This document shows positions 54,222 to 61,655 of a stretch of 64,000 bases of DNA, piece after piece; positions within the stretch are counted from its first letter, which is position 1, and every line of letters starts with the position of its first letter. Position numbers and translations under genes: made by a program. The stretch lies in NCBI GenBank assembly GCA_965261015.1, contig CBDHCC010000001.1, positions 1,426,001-1,490,000 on the forward strand, in the 5' to 3' direction. The notes under the pieces are model-generated. The model was not told the origin of the DNA, ran no database searches, and saw only the letters and a program-made list of their open reading frames with translations. The DNA comes from CBDHCC01 sp965261015. GTDB taxonomy: Bacteria; Pseudomonadota; Alphaproteobacteria; Sphingomonadales; Sphingomonadaceae.

Positions 54222-55207
54222 GTCCCCTGATCGGGCACGAGGCGGCGGTGGCGGCGTTCGAGCGGGCGTTCGCCGGCGACAGGCCGCACCACGCCTGGTT
54301 GCTGTCGGGCCCGCGCGGGGTGGGCAAGGCGCAGTTCGCGCGTCTGATGTCCCGGTGGCTGCTCGCCCGCGCGGCGGACCCGCACGCTCCGGGTGCCGCG
54401 GCGCTGACGCCCGATCACCCGGTCGCCCGATTGGCCGACGCGGGCACCCATCCCGACCTGCGCTGGCTGCAACGCTTGTGGAAGGACGAGGGCAAGGCGA
54501 CGCAGCGGTTGGCCCGCAACGTCACGGTCGACCAAGTCCGCGCCATGCAGGCGGTGCTGCAGGGCCGCCCGTCGCTCGGAGCGGCGCGCGTGGTCGTGAT
54601 CGACAGCGCCGACGACCTGGAGGCGGGTGGGGCGAACGCGCTGTTGAAAAGCTTGGAGGAGCCGCCGGTCGGAGCGGTCTTTCTGCTCGTCAGCCATACG
54701 CCCGGCCGTCTGCTGCCGACGATCCGATCGCGCTGCCGATCGCTCGCCTTTGCCCCTCTCTCTTCGGAGCACGTGGCCGACGTGCTGCGCGCGCAGCACA
54801 CGCCCGTCGGGCAAATCGATGGTCTGGTCGCGTCCGCCGATGGAGCACCCGGGCTGGCGCTGGCGGGCCACGCGCTGGACCTGTCGGGCATGGACGCCGC
54901 TCTGGAGCGGATCGCGGCAGGCGGCGATCCGCGTCTGTCGGAGCGGTCGCGGATCGCGGGGACGGTTGGCGGGCGCGCCGGTGCGGACCGGTTCGACCTG
55001 CTCGTCCAGCGGGTCACACGTATGCTGGCTCGGGTGGCGCGAAAGTCGTCCGGCGACCGACGCGCGCAGGCGCTGGCCGCCTACAGCGAGGCGCAGGCGA
55101 TGGGCAGTTCGGCCCGACGTTTGGGACTGGACCAGGGGGTGGTCGCCACGCGGATGCTCACTCTGCTGGCAGAGCTTGCCCCGGAGCGGCCCGCCCGCCA
55201 AGGCTGA
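54218..55207 (+). CDS. holB: DNA polymerase III subunit delta'
   Basis: 329 aa from GTG 54218. Clamp-loader subunit with an AAA+ fold. The modified P-loop reads LSGPRGVGKAQFARLMSRWL; SLEEPPVGAVFLLVSHTPGRLLPTIRSRC carries sensor 1 and the SRC motif. No zinc cysteine cluster is seen between the P-loop and the Walker B region, as in many alphaproteobacterial delta' proteins. It is followed 4 bp later by metG. Confidence 0.94.
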   Translation: MSPLIGHEAAVAAFERAFAGDRPHHAWLLSGPRGVGKAQFARLMSRWLLARAADPHAPGAAALTPDHPVARLADAGTHPDLRWLQRLWKDEGKATQRLARNVTVDQVRAMQAVLQGRPSLGAARVVVIDSADDLEAGGANALLKSLEEPPVGAVFLLVSHTPGRLLPTIRSRCRSLAFAPLSSEHVADVLRAQHTPVGQIDGLVASADGAPGLALAGHALDLSGMDAALERIAAGGDPRLSERSRIAGTVGGRAGADRFDLLVQRVTRMLARVARKSSGDRRAQALAAYSEAQAMGSSARRLGLDQGVVATRMLTLLAELAPERPARQG

Positions 55208-55211
55208 GGGC

Positions 55212-56765
55212 ATGGCCCGGCCCTACTACATCACCACCGCCATCAACTATCCGAACGGTCGACCGCACATCGGCCACGCCTACGAGGCGATCGCCGCCGA
55301 TGCGTTCGCGCGTTGGCATCGCCTGCTGGGCGACGACGTGCGGTTCCAGACCGGGGTGGACGAGTTCGGCCTGAAGATGGTCAAGACCGCGCGCGAAGCG
55401 GGGCTGACCGCGCGTGAACTGACCGATCGCAACGTTCCCGCGTTCGAAGCGATGGCGGACCAGCTCGGCCTGTCGCACGACCGCTTCCTGCGAACCAGCG
55501 AACCGGCCCATAGGGCGGCCGCTCAGGCGTTATGGCAACGACTGGCGAAGGCGGGCGATCTCTATCGCGACCGATATGAGGGCTGGTATTCGGTCCGGGA
55601 CGAAGCCTTCTACGCCGAGGACGAGCTGGTCACGCAGGAAGACGGCACCCGTCTGTCGCCACAGGGAACGCCCGTCGAGTGGACGCGGGAAGAGGGCTGG
55701 TTCTTCCGCCTGTCCCGGTTCGCCGATCCGTTGTTGCAGCACATCGCGGCCAATCCCGACTTCGTCCAGCCGGCGAGCCGCCGCAATGAGGTCGTTCGCT
55801 TTCTGGAGGGCGGCCTGACCGACCTGTCCGTCAGCCGCTCCGCCTTCGACTGGGGCGTGCCCGTGCCCGGTGACCCTGATGCGGTCATGTATGTGTGGGT
55901 CGACGCGCTCACAAATTATCTCACCGGCCTGGGTTATCCCGAGGACACGGCGGATTGGGCGCGCTGGTGGCCGGCGGACGTCCACCTGATCGGCAAGGAC
56001 ATCGTCCGCTTCCACGCGGTCTATTGGCCCGCCTTGCTGATGAGCGCGGGTCTGCCGCTGCCTCGCACCGTGCTGGCGCACGGCTTCATCCTGAACCGCG
56101 GCGTCAAGGAGTCGAAGTCGCTCGGCAACACGTCCGATCCTGCCGCCATCGTAGAGGCCTTCGGCTCGGACGCGCTTCGATATTTCCTGCTGCGCGAGGT
56201 GAGTTTCGGGCAGGACGGCAGCTGGTCCCCGGACGCGATCGTCACTCGGGCGAACGCGGATTTGGCGAACAACTTGGGCAATCTGGCGCAGCGATCGCTG
56301 TCGATGGTGCGAAAGCAGTGCGCAGGCTGTGCCCCGGAGCGCACGAAGCCGGAGCCTGCGGACGACGCGCTGATGCGCGCGTTGGGTTTGGCCCGCGTCG
56401 CCGCGGAAGCGGCGATGGCCGAGTACCAACCGCAAGTGGCGCTGGAGGCGATCTGGGAGGCCGCGACGGCCGCGAATGGCTATTTCGCGGACGCGGCCCC
56501 TTGGGCGCTCCGGCGCAGCGATCCCGAACGGGCCGACACGGTGCTGGCAGTGACGATCGAAGCTGTCCGCCAGCTGGCCATCCTGGCAAGCTGGGCCGTC
56601 CCGGTCGGAACCGGCGTGTTGCTGGACCAGCTCGGCCAGGCGCCGGGCGACCGCGATCTTGCGGCGCTGGACCGTCCCCTCAAAGCGGGAACCCCTCTGC
56701 CAGAGCCTCTCGGAGTGTTCCCTAGGCTCGAACATCGGCAAGGGGCTGCGAGCGTCGCCCGATGA
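55212..56765 (+). CDS. metG: methionine-tRNA ligase (short, zinc-free form)
   Basis: 517 aa from ATG 55212. Class I synthetase. Motif HIGH is in GRPHIGHAYEAIAAD; the KMSKS loop is KESKS (GVKESKSLGNTSDP). The connective peptide has no CxxC zinc knuckles in the region after GVDEFGLKM, and the C-terminal tRNA-binding/dimerisation domain of E. coli MetG is absent. This is the shorter form with fewer domains found in many alphaproteobacteria. It charges both initiator and elongator tRNA-Met. Confidence 0.96.
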   Translation: MARPYYITTAINYPNGRPHIGHAYEAIAADAFARWHRLLGDDVRFQTGVDEFGLKMVKTAREAGLTARELTDRNVPAFEAMADQLGLSHDRFLRTSEPAHRAAAQALWQRLAKAGDLYRDRYEGWYSVRDEAFYAEDELVTQEDGTRLSPQGTPVEWTREEGWFFRLSRFADPLLQHIAANPDFVQPASRRNEVVRFLEGGLTDLSVSRSAFDWGVPVPGDPDAVMYVWVDALTNYLTGLGYPEDTADWARWWPADVHLIGKDIVRFHAVYWPALLMSAGLPLPRTVLAHGFILNRGVKESKSLGNTSDPAAIVEAFGSDALRYFLLREVSFGQDGSWSPDAIVTRANADLANNLGNLAQRSLSMVRKQCAGCAPERTKPEPADDALMRALGLARVAAEAAMAEYQPQVALEAIWEAATAANGYFADAAPWALRRSDPERADTVLAVTIEAVRQLAILASWAVPVGTGVLLDQLGQAPGDRDLAALDRPLKAGTPLPEPLGVFPRLEHRQGAASVAR

Positions 56766-56796
56766 CAGGACGACGGTCACTGCCTATCTGCCGCTG

Positions 56797-57570
56797 ATGC
56801 TTGTCGACAGTCACTGCCACCTCGATTACCCGGGCCTTCAGGAGCGTCAGGACGAGGTGTTGGCGGCCGCCCGGACGCGCGGTGTCGGACGCTTCGTCAA
56901 CATCGCCACGCGTGAGGCGGAGTGGGAAGCGGTGTGCCGGACCGCCGCAGCGCACGACGACGTGTTCGCCGCGATCGGTGTCCACCCGCACGAGGCCGAC
57001 GCGCACGCCCACATCGACGCCGATGCGCTGCTGCGCGCGGCCGAACATCCGAAGGTGGTGGCGATCGGCGAAAGCGGACTGGATTATCACTATGACCGGT
57101 CCGACCGCGCGCGGCAGCGGGCGAACTTCCGCCGCCACGTCGAAGCGGCGCGGATGAGCGGCCTGCCCCTGGTAATCCACACCCGCGACGCGGAGGACGA
57201 CACTGTGGCTCTTTTGGAAGACGAGTTGGGGAAGGGGCCCTTTGGCGCGCTGATCCACTGCTTCACCGGTACGGCCGCGTTCGGCGCCCGGATGCTGGAA
57301 CTGGGTCTCACCATCTCCTTTTCAGGCGTGGTCACGTTCAAGAACGCTCAGGCGCTGCGGGACTTCGCCGCCACCGTTCCGGCCGATCGCATCCTCTTGG
57401 AAACGGACGCTCCGTTCCTGGCTCCCGTGCCGCATCGCGGCAAGGCCGGAGAGCCCGCCATGGTCGCGGACACCGCTGCGGTTCTGGCGCGGGCGCGCGG
57501 CGTGTCGACGGACGCGCTGGCCGCCACCACGACCGAGAACTTCCACCGGCTCTTCGCGCGCGCATGCTGA
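56797..57570 (+). CDS. tatD: TatD family metal-dependent hydrolase
   Basis: 257 aa from ATG 56797 (MLVDSHCHLDYP). TIM-barrel metallohydrolase with DSHCHLD, GVHPHEA, GESGLDYHYD, LVIHTRDAEDD, HCFTG and LLETDAPFLAP, the full metal-binding set. Members are 3'-5' exonucleases acting on DNA/RNA in repair or quality control. The position after holB-metG is typical. The overlap with the MBL gene is 7 bp. An in-frame extension at the 5' end overlaps metG and is unlikely. Confidence 0.95.
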   Translation: MLVDSHCHLDYPGLQERQDEVLAAARTRGVGRFVNIATREAEWEAVCRTAAAHDDVFAAIGVHPHEADAHAHIDADALLRAAEHPKVVAIGESGLDYHYDRSDRARQRANFRRHVEAARMSGLPLVIHTRDAEDDTVALLEDELGKGPFGALIHCFTGTAAFGARMLELGLTISFSGVVTFKNAQALRDFAATVPADRILLETDAPFLAPVPHRGKAGEPAMVADTAAVLARARGVSTDALAATTTENFHRLFARAC

Positions 57571-58346
57571 GCGTCACGCTGCTGGGCACCGGAACGTCCA
57601 CCGGCGTGCCCAGATTGGGCGGGCCGGATGGTGTGAATTGGGGCGATTGCGACCCAACCGAACCGCGCAACCGGCGTCGCCGGGTCTCCATCCTGATCAG
57701 CCATGGCGACACGCGGCTGCTGGTCGACACCGGGCCCGATCTGCGAGAGCAGCTGCTGGACGCCAAGGTCGGGCGATTGGACGCCGTGTTCTGGACCCAC
57801 GACCATGCGGACCACTGCCACGGCATCGACGACCTTCGCCCGCTGCGCTTTGGCCGACAGCAGGCGATCCCCGGGTTCGCGGACCAGGACACGCTGACCA
57901 GCCTGCGCGAACGGTTCGGCTATGTCTTCGATGGGCAGAACGGCTACCCCAGCATCGTCGCCGGTGAGGTCTTCGAGAGCGGGCTGAGGCTCGCGGACGT
58001 CTCTGTGCAGGGTACGATCATGCCGCATGGCCGCATTCAGTCGCTGGGGCTGCGGTTCGATGCCGAGGGGCAATCCATCGGCTATGCGACCGACTTCAGC
58101 GGCATCACGGCCGAGATGAACCGGCTGTTCGATGGCGTCGACGTGCTGATCGTCGACGCATTGCGCCGGCAGCCGCACCCGAGCCATCCGAACCTCGAAA
58201 TGGTTCTCGATTGGTTGCCGGTCATCCGGCCCGGCCGGGCGATTCTGACCCACCTGGATCATAGCATGGACTTCGAGACCCTGCGGGCGGAGCTGCCACC
58301 GGGGGTGGAGTGTGGATTTGACGGTCTGCGCGCGGTCGCCGGATGA
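57564..58346 (+). CDS. MBL-fold metallohydrolase, PhnP-like
   Basis: 260-aa metallo-beta-lactamase-fold protein. N-terminal LLGTGTSTGVPRLG is characteristic of the PhnP/RNase Z-related branch; THDHADHCHGIDDLRPL is the metal site and HLDHSMD near the C-terminus holds the last ligands. PhnP hydrolyses phosphoribosyl 1,2-cyclic phosphate, but there is no phn operon here, so the substrate is open. It is coupled to tatD and to the aspartic protease gene by short overlaps. Confidence 0.92.
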   Translation: MLSVTLLGTGTSTGVPRLGGPDGVNWGDCDPTEPRNRRRRVSILISHGDTRLLVDTGPDLREQLLDAKVGRLDAVFWTHDHADHCHGIDDLRPLRFGRQQAIPGFADQDTLTSLRERFGYVFDGQNGYPSIVAGEVFESGLRLADVSVQGTIMPHGRIQSLGLRFDAEGQSIGYATDFSGITAEMNRLFDGVDVLIVDALRRQPHPSHPNLEMVLDWLPVIRPGRAILTHLDHSMDFETLRAELPPGVECGFDGLRAVAG

Positions 58347-58936
58347 ACGAGGACGCCACACTGAACCTCATACTGGCTATAGGTTTGCTGGTTTTGGTGG
58401 TGAGCGCGCTGGCGGGCCGTCGCCCGAACCTGCGGATGCTGATCCAGGGACTGATCCAGTGGACGCTGATCTTCGGCATCCTGTTCGTGACCTTCGCCTA
58501 TAGCGATGACCTGAACCTGCTGTGGCAGAGGCTTGTCAGCGAGTGGGGTCCGGAGCGGATGGAGGTGGCTGGCGGCACCGTGCGCGTCCGGCCACAGAAC
58601 GGACATTATTTCGTCACCGCGGATGTGAATGGCGAACCTCTCCGGTTCCTGATCGATACGGGAGCGACCCTGAGCGCGATCGGGACCCAGGACGCGGCAG
58701 CGGTCGGCATCCAAGCGTCCGAGTTCGCGTTTCCCGTAGCCATACAGACGGCGAACGGAACGATCTCGGCCCGACGCGCGGTCGCGGACCGGGTTGAGGT
58801 CGGACCGATCAAGCGGCAGGATTTCACCGTCCTCGTTTCGCCGACTTTTGACGGGATCAACGTGCTCGGCATGAACTTTCTCTCCAGCCTGAAAGGCTGG
58901 CGGGTGGAGAGCGGCGTGCTGATCCTTGAAGGGTGA
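58343..58936 (+). CDS. retropepsin-like aspartic protease, TIGR02281 type
   Basis: 197 aa. The N-terminus carries two hydrophobic helices (ILAIGLLVLVVSALAG; LIQWTLIFGILFVTFAY), followed by a retropepsin-like domain: FLIDTGATLSAIG with the catalytic Asp-Thr-Gly, and late NVLGMNFLSSLKGWRVE. One DTG per chain means it must dimerise. The domain should be periplasmic. The physiological target is unknown. Its ATG overlaps the MBL stop by 4 bp. Confidence 0.9.
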   Translation: MNEDATLNLILAIGLLVLVVSALAGRRPNLRMLIQGLIQWTLIFGILFVTFAYSDDLNLLWQRLVSEWGPERMEVAGGTVRVRPQNGHYFVTADVNGEPLRFLIDTGATLSAIGTQDAAAVGIQASEFAFPVAIQTANGTISARRAVADRVEVGPIKRQDFTVLVSPTFDGINVLGMNFLSSLKGWRVESGVLILEG

Positions 58937-58950
58937 CGAGGCTCTGAAAC

Positions 58951-58976
58951 TTATCATAATGTTGATTATCGGATAA
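58951..58976. promoter_or_regulatory. AT-rich inverted repeat upstream of mazG
   Basis: Arms TTATC...GATAA and an inner pair ATAAT/ATTAT around a 4-nt centre GTTG form an imperfect dyad in an otherwise GC-rich setting, 4 nt before the mazG ATG at 58981. It could be an operator or part of the mazG promoter. The half-sites (GATAAT/ATTAT) recall Fur-type boxes but the spacing differs. No T-run makes a terminator unlikely. Confidence 0.4.
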
Positions 58977-58980
58977 TAAG

Positions 58981-59853
58981 ATGGGAACACGCATGGAGGG
59001 ACGTCGCTCCCCCGCCGGGAACACCGCGCTCCTTCGGCTGATCGCCGTGATGGCTCGCTTGCGCGATCCGGTCGACGGATGTGACTGGGACCGGGCCCAG
59101 TCTCATGGCTCGATCGCGCATTATGCCATCGAAGAAGCATTCGAACTGGTGGACGCTATCGATCGAGGCGACGCCGAACTGATCCGCGACGAACTGGGCG
59201 ACCTGCTGTTGCAGGTGGTTTTTCACAGCCGGATTGCCGAAGAGGCCGGGCACTTCGACTTCGCGGACGTGGCGACGGCGGTCGCGGACAAGATGGAGCG
59301 GCGTCACCCGCACATCTTCGCCGGTGGACCACCGGAAGGCTGGGAAGCGATCAAAGCCCAGGAGCGCGGCGACGCCGGTGCCGAGGGAGCGCTGGCCGGG
59401 GTGGCCTCAACGCTGCCGGCGTTGACCCGCGCGCAAAAGCTTGGTGGGCGCGCGGCGGGCGTCGGGTTCGACTGGCCCGATCTTGACGGCGTGTCGGCCA
59501 AGCTGGTGGAGGAGCTTGAGGAGTTGCGGATGGCGGCGACAGCCGAGGAACGCGAGGACGAGTTCGGCGATGTGCTATTCACGATGGCAAGCTGGGCCCG
59601 GCACATCGGCATCGATGCCGAGACCGCGTTGCGCGCGGCGAACCGCAAGTTCGAAGAGCGATTTCGCGCCTTGGAGCAGGATCAGCCCGAGTTCGATCGC
59701 CTCGATGCCGCCGGCAAGGAGCGCGCGTGGCAGGCCGTCAAAGCCCGTCAGCGCGCCGAAAAGCGAGACCAGTCCGCATCCGACATCCGGACCGCCAGCG
59801 CCAAGGATCCGTCCGGACCGTCGGATCGTTCGACCACCTCTCCCCGCTCGTAG
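58981..59853 (+). CDS. mazG: nucleoside triphosphate pyrophosphohydrolase MazG
   Basis: 290 aa. Removes aberrant (d)NTPs and may lower ppGpp effects. Two MazG domains are seen: LRDPVDGCDWDRAQSHGSI, EEAFELVDAIDRGD and RDELGDLLLQVVFH in the first, and VEELEELRMAATAEEREDEFGDVLFTMASWARH in the second; each contains the EExxE/ExxD metal sites. The last about 35 residues are polar and low in complexity and run 106 bp into the 3' end of the opposite hflX gene. ATG 58993 is another possible start. Confidence 0.95.
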   Translation: MGTRMEGRRSPAGNTALLRLIAVMARLRDPVDGCDWDRAQSHGSIAHYAIEEAFELVDAIDRGDAELIRDELGDLLLQVVFHSRIAEEAGHFDFADVATAVADKMERRHPHIFAGGPPEGWEAIKAQERGDAGAEGALAGVASTLPALTRAQKLGGRAAGVGFDWPDLDGVSAKLVEELEELRMAATAEEREDEFGDVLFTMASWARHIGIDAETALRAANRKFEERFRALEQDQPEFDRLDAAGKERAWQAVKARQRAEKRDQSASDIRTASAKDPSGPSDRSTTSPRS

Positions 59854-61061
59854 AGCCAGGCTAGGGCCGCTCCGTCCGTCCCGGCGACGGTCAGATGGCG
59901 GGTCGTGTTCGCCGCCGTGAGCCGCTGTGCGATCCGGTCTCGCAGGTCATCCACCCCCTCGCCCGTCGCCGCCGAGATCGGCACGGCAGCGCCGCGCCGG
60001 GCCGCCTCCGTGTCCACCCGCTGACGCGCTTCGTGGTCCAGCCGATCCACCTTGTTCCAGGCCTCGAGGATGGGTGGCCCCTCCCCCTGTTCCGGGTCGA
60101 CGCCCAGATCAGCGAGCACCGAGAGCACGTCGGTGCGCTGCGCCTCGCTGTCCGGGTGGGAAATGTCGCGGACGTGGACCACTAGGTCCGCTGCCAACAC
60201 TTCTTCCAGCGTGGCGCGAAAGGCCGCGACCAACTGCGTCGGCAAGTCCGACACGAAGCCCACCGTGTCGGCAAGGATGACCTTCGCCAATCCGGGCAGC
60301 GCGATCTCTCGCATAGTGGGGTCCAACGTGGCGAATAGCAGGTCGGCGGCCATGACGTCGGCCCCGGTCAGGCGATTGAAGAGAGTCGATTTGCCGGCAT
60401 TGGTGTATCCGACCAGTGCGACGATCGGCCAGGGCGCCCGCTCCCGCTGCTCGCGGTGCAGCCCGCGGGTGCGGCGAACGTCTTCCAGGTCGCGACGCAG
60501 CCGTGCCATACGATCCCGGATCAGGCGACGGTCCGCCTCGATCTGCGTCTCGCCCGGGCCGCCGAGAAAACCGAAGCCACCACGCTGGCGTTCCAGGTGG
60601 GTCCAGCTCCGCACCAGCCGACCGGCTTGATAATCCAGATGGGCAAGCTCGACCTGAAGCCGGCCCTCCGCCGTGCGCGCGCGTTCGCCAAAGATTTCGA
60701 GGATCAGAGCGGTCCGATCAATGACCTTGGCCTTCAGACCGCGTTCGAGATTGCGTTGCTGCACGGGCGTCAGGCGGGTGTCGACCACGACGAGCTCGAT
60801 CGCCTCGGCCGCGATGCGTTCGGCCAGTCGATCCAGCTGCCCCGGTCCGATGAGCGTGGACGGGCGCGGTTGGCGAATTGGCAGCGTGATGGCGTCCACC
60901 ACCTCCACGCCGATCGCGAGCGCCAGCCCGCTCGCCTCTTCCAGTCGCGAGTCGGCGTCCCGTGCTTCCGCAAAGCCGCGTCCCCGCGCCCGATCAGGCC
61001 ACACCACCAACGTGCGTGTGCCCGGCGTCGCCAGCCCCTCGCCGCCCCCGTCCGACGTCAC
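59748..61061 (-). CDS. hflX: GTPase HflX
   Basis: 437 aa. Ribosome-associated GTPase that splits stalled 70S ribosomes, especially in stress. An N-terminal HflX-specific glycine-rich segment (RQGGFGFLGGPGETQIEADRR) precedes the G domain with G1 VGYTNAGKSTL, G2/G3 region LDPTMREI with DTVGFVSDLP, and G4 NKVD. It is preceded by hfq with a 4-bp overlap, the classic hfq-hflX order. Its C-terminal coding region overlaps mazG antisense. Confidence 0.96.
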   Translation of the reverse strand: MTSDGGGEGLATPGTRTLVVWPDRARGRGFAEARDADSRLEEASGLALAIGVEVVDAITLPIRQPRPSTLIGPGQLDRLAERIAAEAIELVVVDTRLTPVQQRNLERGLKAKVIDRTALILEIFGERARTAEGRLQVELAHLDYQAGRLVRSWTHLERQRGGFGFLGGPGETQIEADRRLIRDRMARLRRDLEDVRRTRGLHREQRERAPWPIVALVGYTNAGKSTLFNRLTGADVMAADLLFATLDPTMREIALPGLAKVILADTVGFVSDLPTQLVAAFRATLEEVLAADLVVHVRDISHPDSEAQRTDVLSVLADLGVDPEQGEGPPILEAWNKVDRLDHEARQRVDTEAARRGAAVPISAATGEGVDDLRDRIAQRLTAANTTRHLTVAGTDGAALAWLYERGEVVERSDGPDGSLALAVRMSDADWSRFSAR

Positions 61062-61561
61062 TCGGCCTCCCCGGCCTCTTCGTCGTCGCCCTCTTCCTGG
61101 CGCCTCAGATCAAGGGGATTGGCCGGCTGGATCGTGGAGATGGCATGCTTGTAGACCAGCTGCACCATGCCTTCGCGGAACAGCAGCAGGGTGAAGAGGT
61201 CGAAAGCGATGATTTCACCGCTCAGCATGACACCGTTCACCAGGAACATGGTCATGTCGTCCTGCGACCGGCGCGCGGCCGCCAGGAACACCTCCTGCAA
61301 GGCTCGGGTGTTCGCGGCAAGCTTGTGCAACCGTTCGGCCCCGTCGCCCACGTCGATGGGTGCCGAGGGCATGATGGTGGAGATGGCGTGCTTGTAGACC
61401 AGTTGCATCTGACCGTCCCGCCGCAAGAGCAGCGAGAAGGTGTCGAACCAGGTGATCACACCTTGGAGTTTGACCCCCTTCACCAGAAACAGCGTGACCG
61501 GAATGTGGCTGCGGCGCACCGCATTGAGGAACAGGTCCTGCAAGCCGTTCTTGTCTGCCAC
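61058..61561 (-). CDS. hfq: tandem (double) Hfq RNA chaperone
   Basis: 167 aa from GTG 61561, preceded by GAGGGG. Two complete Hfq/Sm domains in one chain: residues about 6-65 and 86-146, joined by about 20 residues, with an acidic tail (EEGDDEEAGEAE). Domain 1 keeps Q8, D9, R16-R17, G29, K31, Q33, F39, F42 and Y56-K57-H58, with F25 for Tyr. Domain 2 keeps Q89, R97-R98, G110, F120, F123 and Y137-K138-H139, but has E90 for Asp9, M112 for Lys31 and S114 for Gln33. Three chains could form the usual hexameric ring with alternating faces. It pairs sRNAs with mRNAs. It lies downstream of ntrX and overlaps hflX. Confidence 0.95.
   Translation of the reverse strand: MADKNGLQDLFLNAVRRSHIPVTLFLVKGVKLQGVITWFDTFSLLLRRDGQMQLVYKHAISTIMPSAPIDVGDGAERLHKLAANTRALQEVFLAAARRSQDDMTMFLVNGVMLSGEIIAFDLFTLLLFREGMVQLVYKHAISTIQPANPLDLRRQEEGDDEEAGEAE
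61135..61407 (-). repeat. two near-identical 30-bp copies within hfq
   Basis: 61135-61164 and 61378-61407 differ at only two of 30 positions. They encode the QLVYKHAIST block of each Sm domain. The rest of the two domains is more diverged at the DNA level, so this reflects the origin by duplication plus strong constraint, or local gene conversion. Confidence 0.8.
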
Positions 61562-61655
61562 GCGCCATCCCCTCGTTGCGTGCCGGGACTATAGGGCGGT
61601 GCGGCTTTGCACGCCAGACCGGTTCGTGGTCAGCCGGGCAGGAAAAGGCGAAGTC

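Noticed and set aside
58951..58976. Calling the AT-rich dyad a Fur box
   Set aside because: The half-sites resemble GATAAT but the spacer is four bases rather than one, and mazG is not a typical Fur target.
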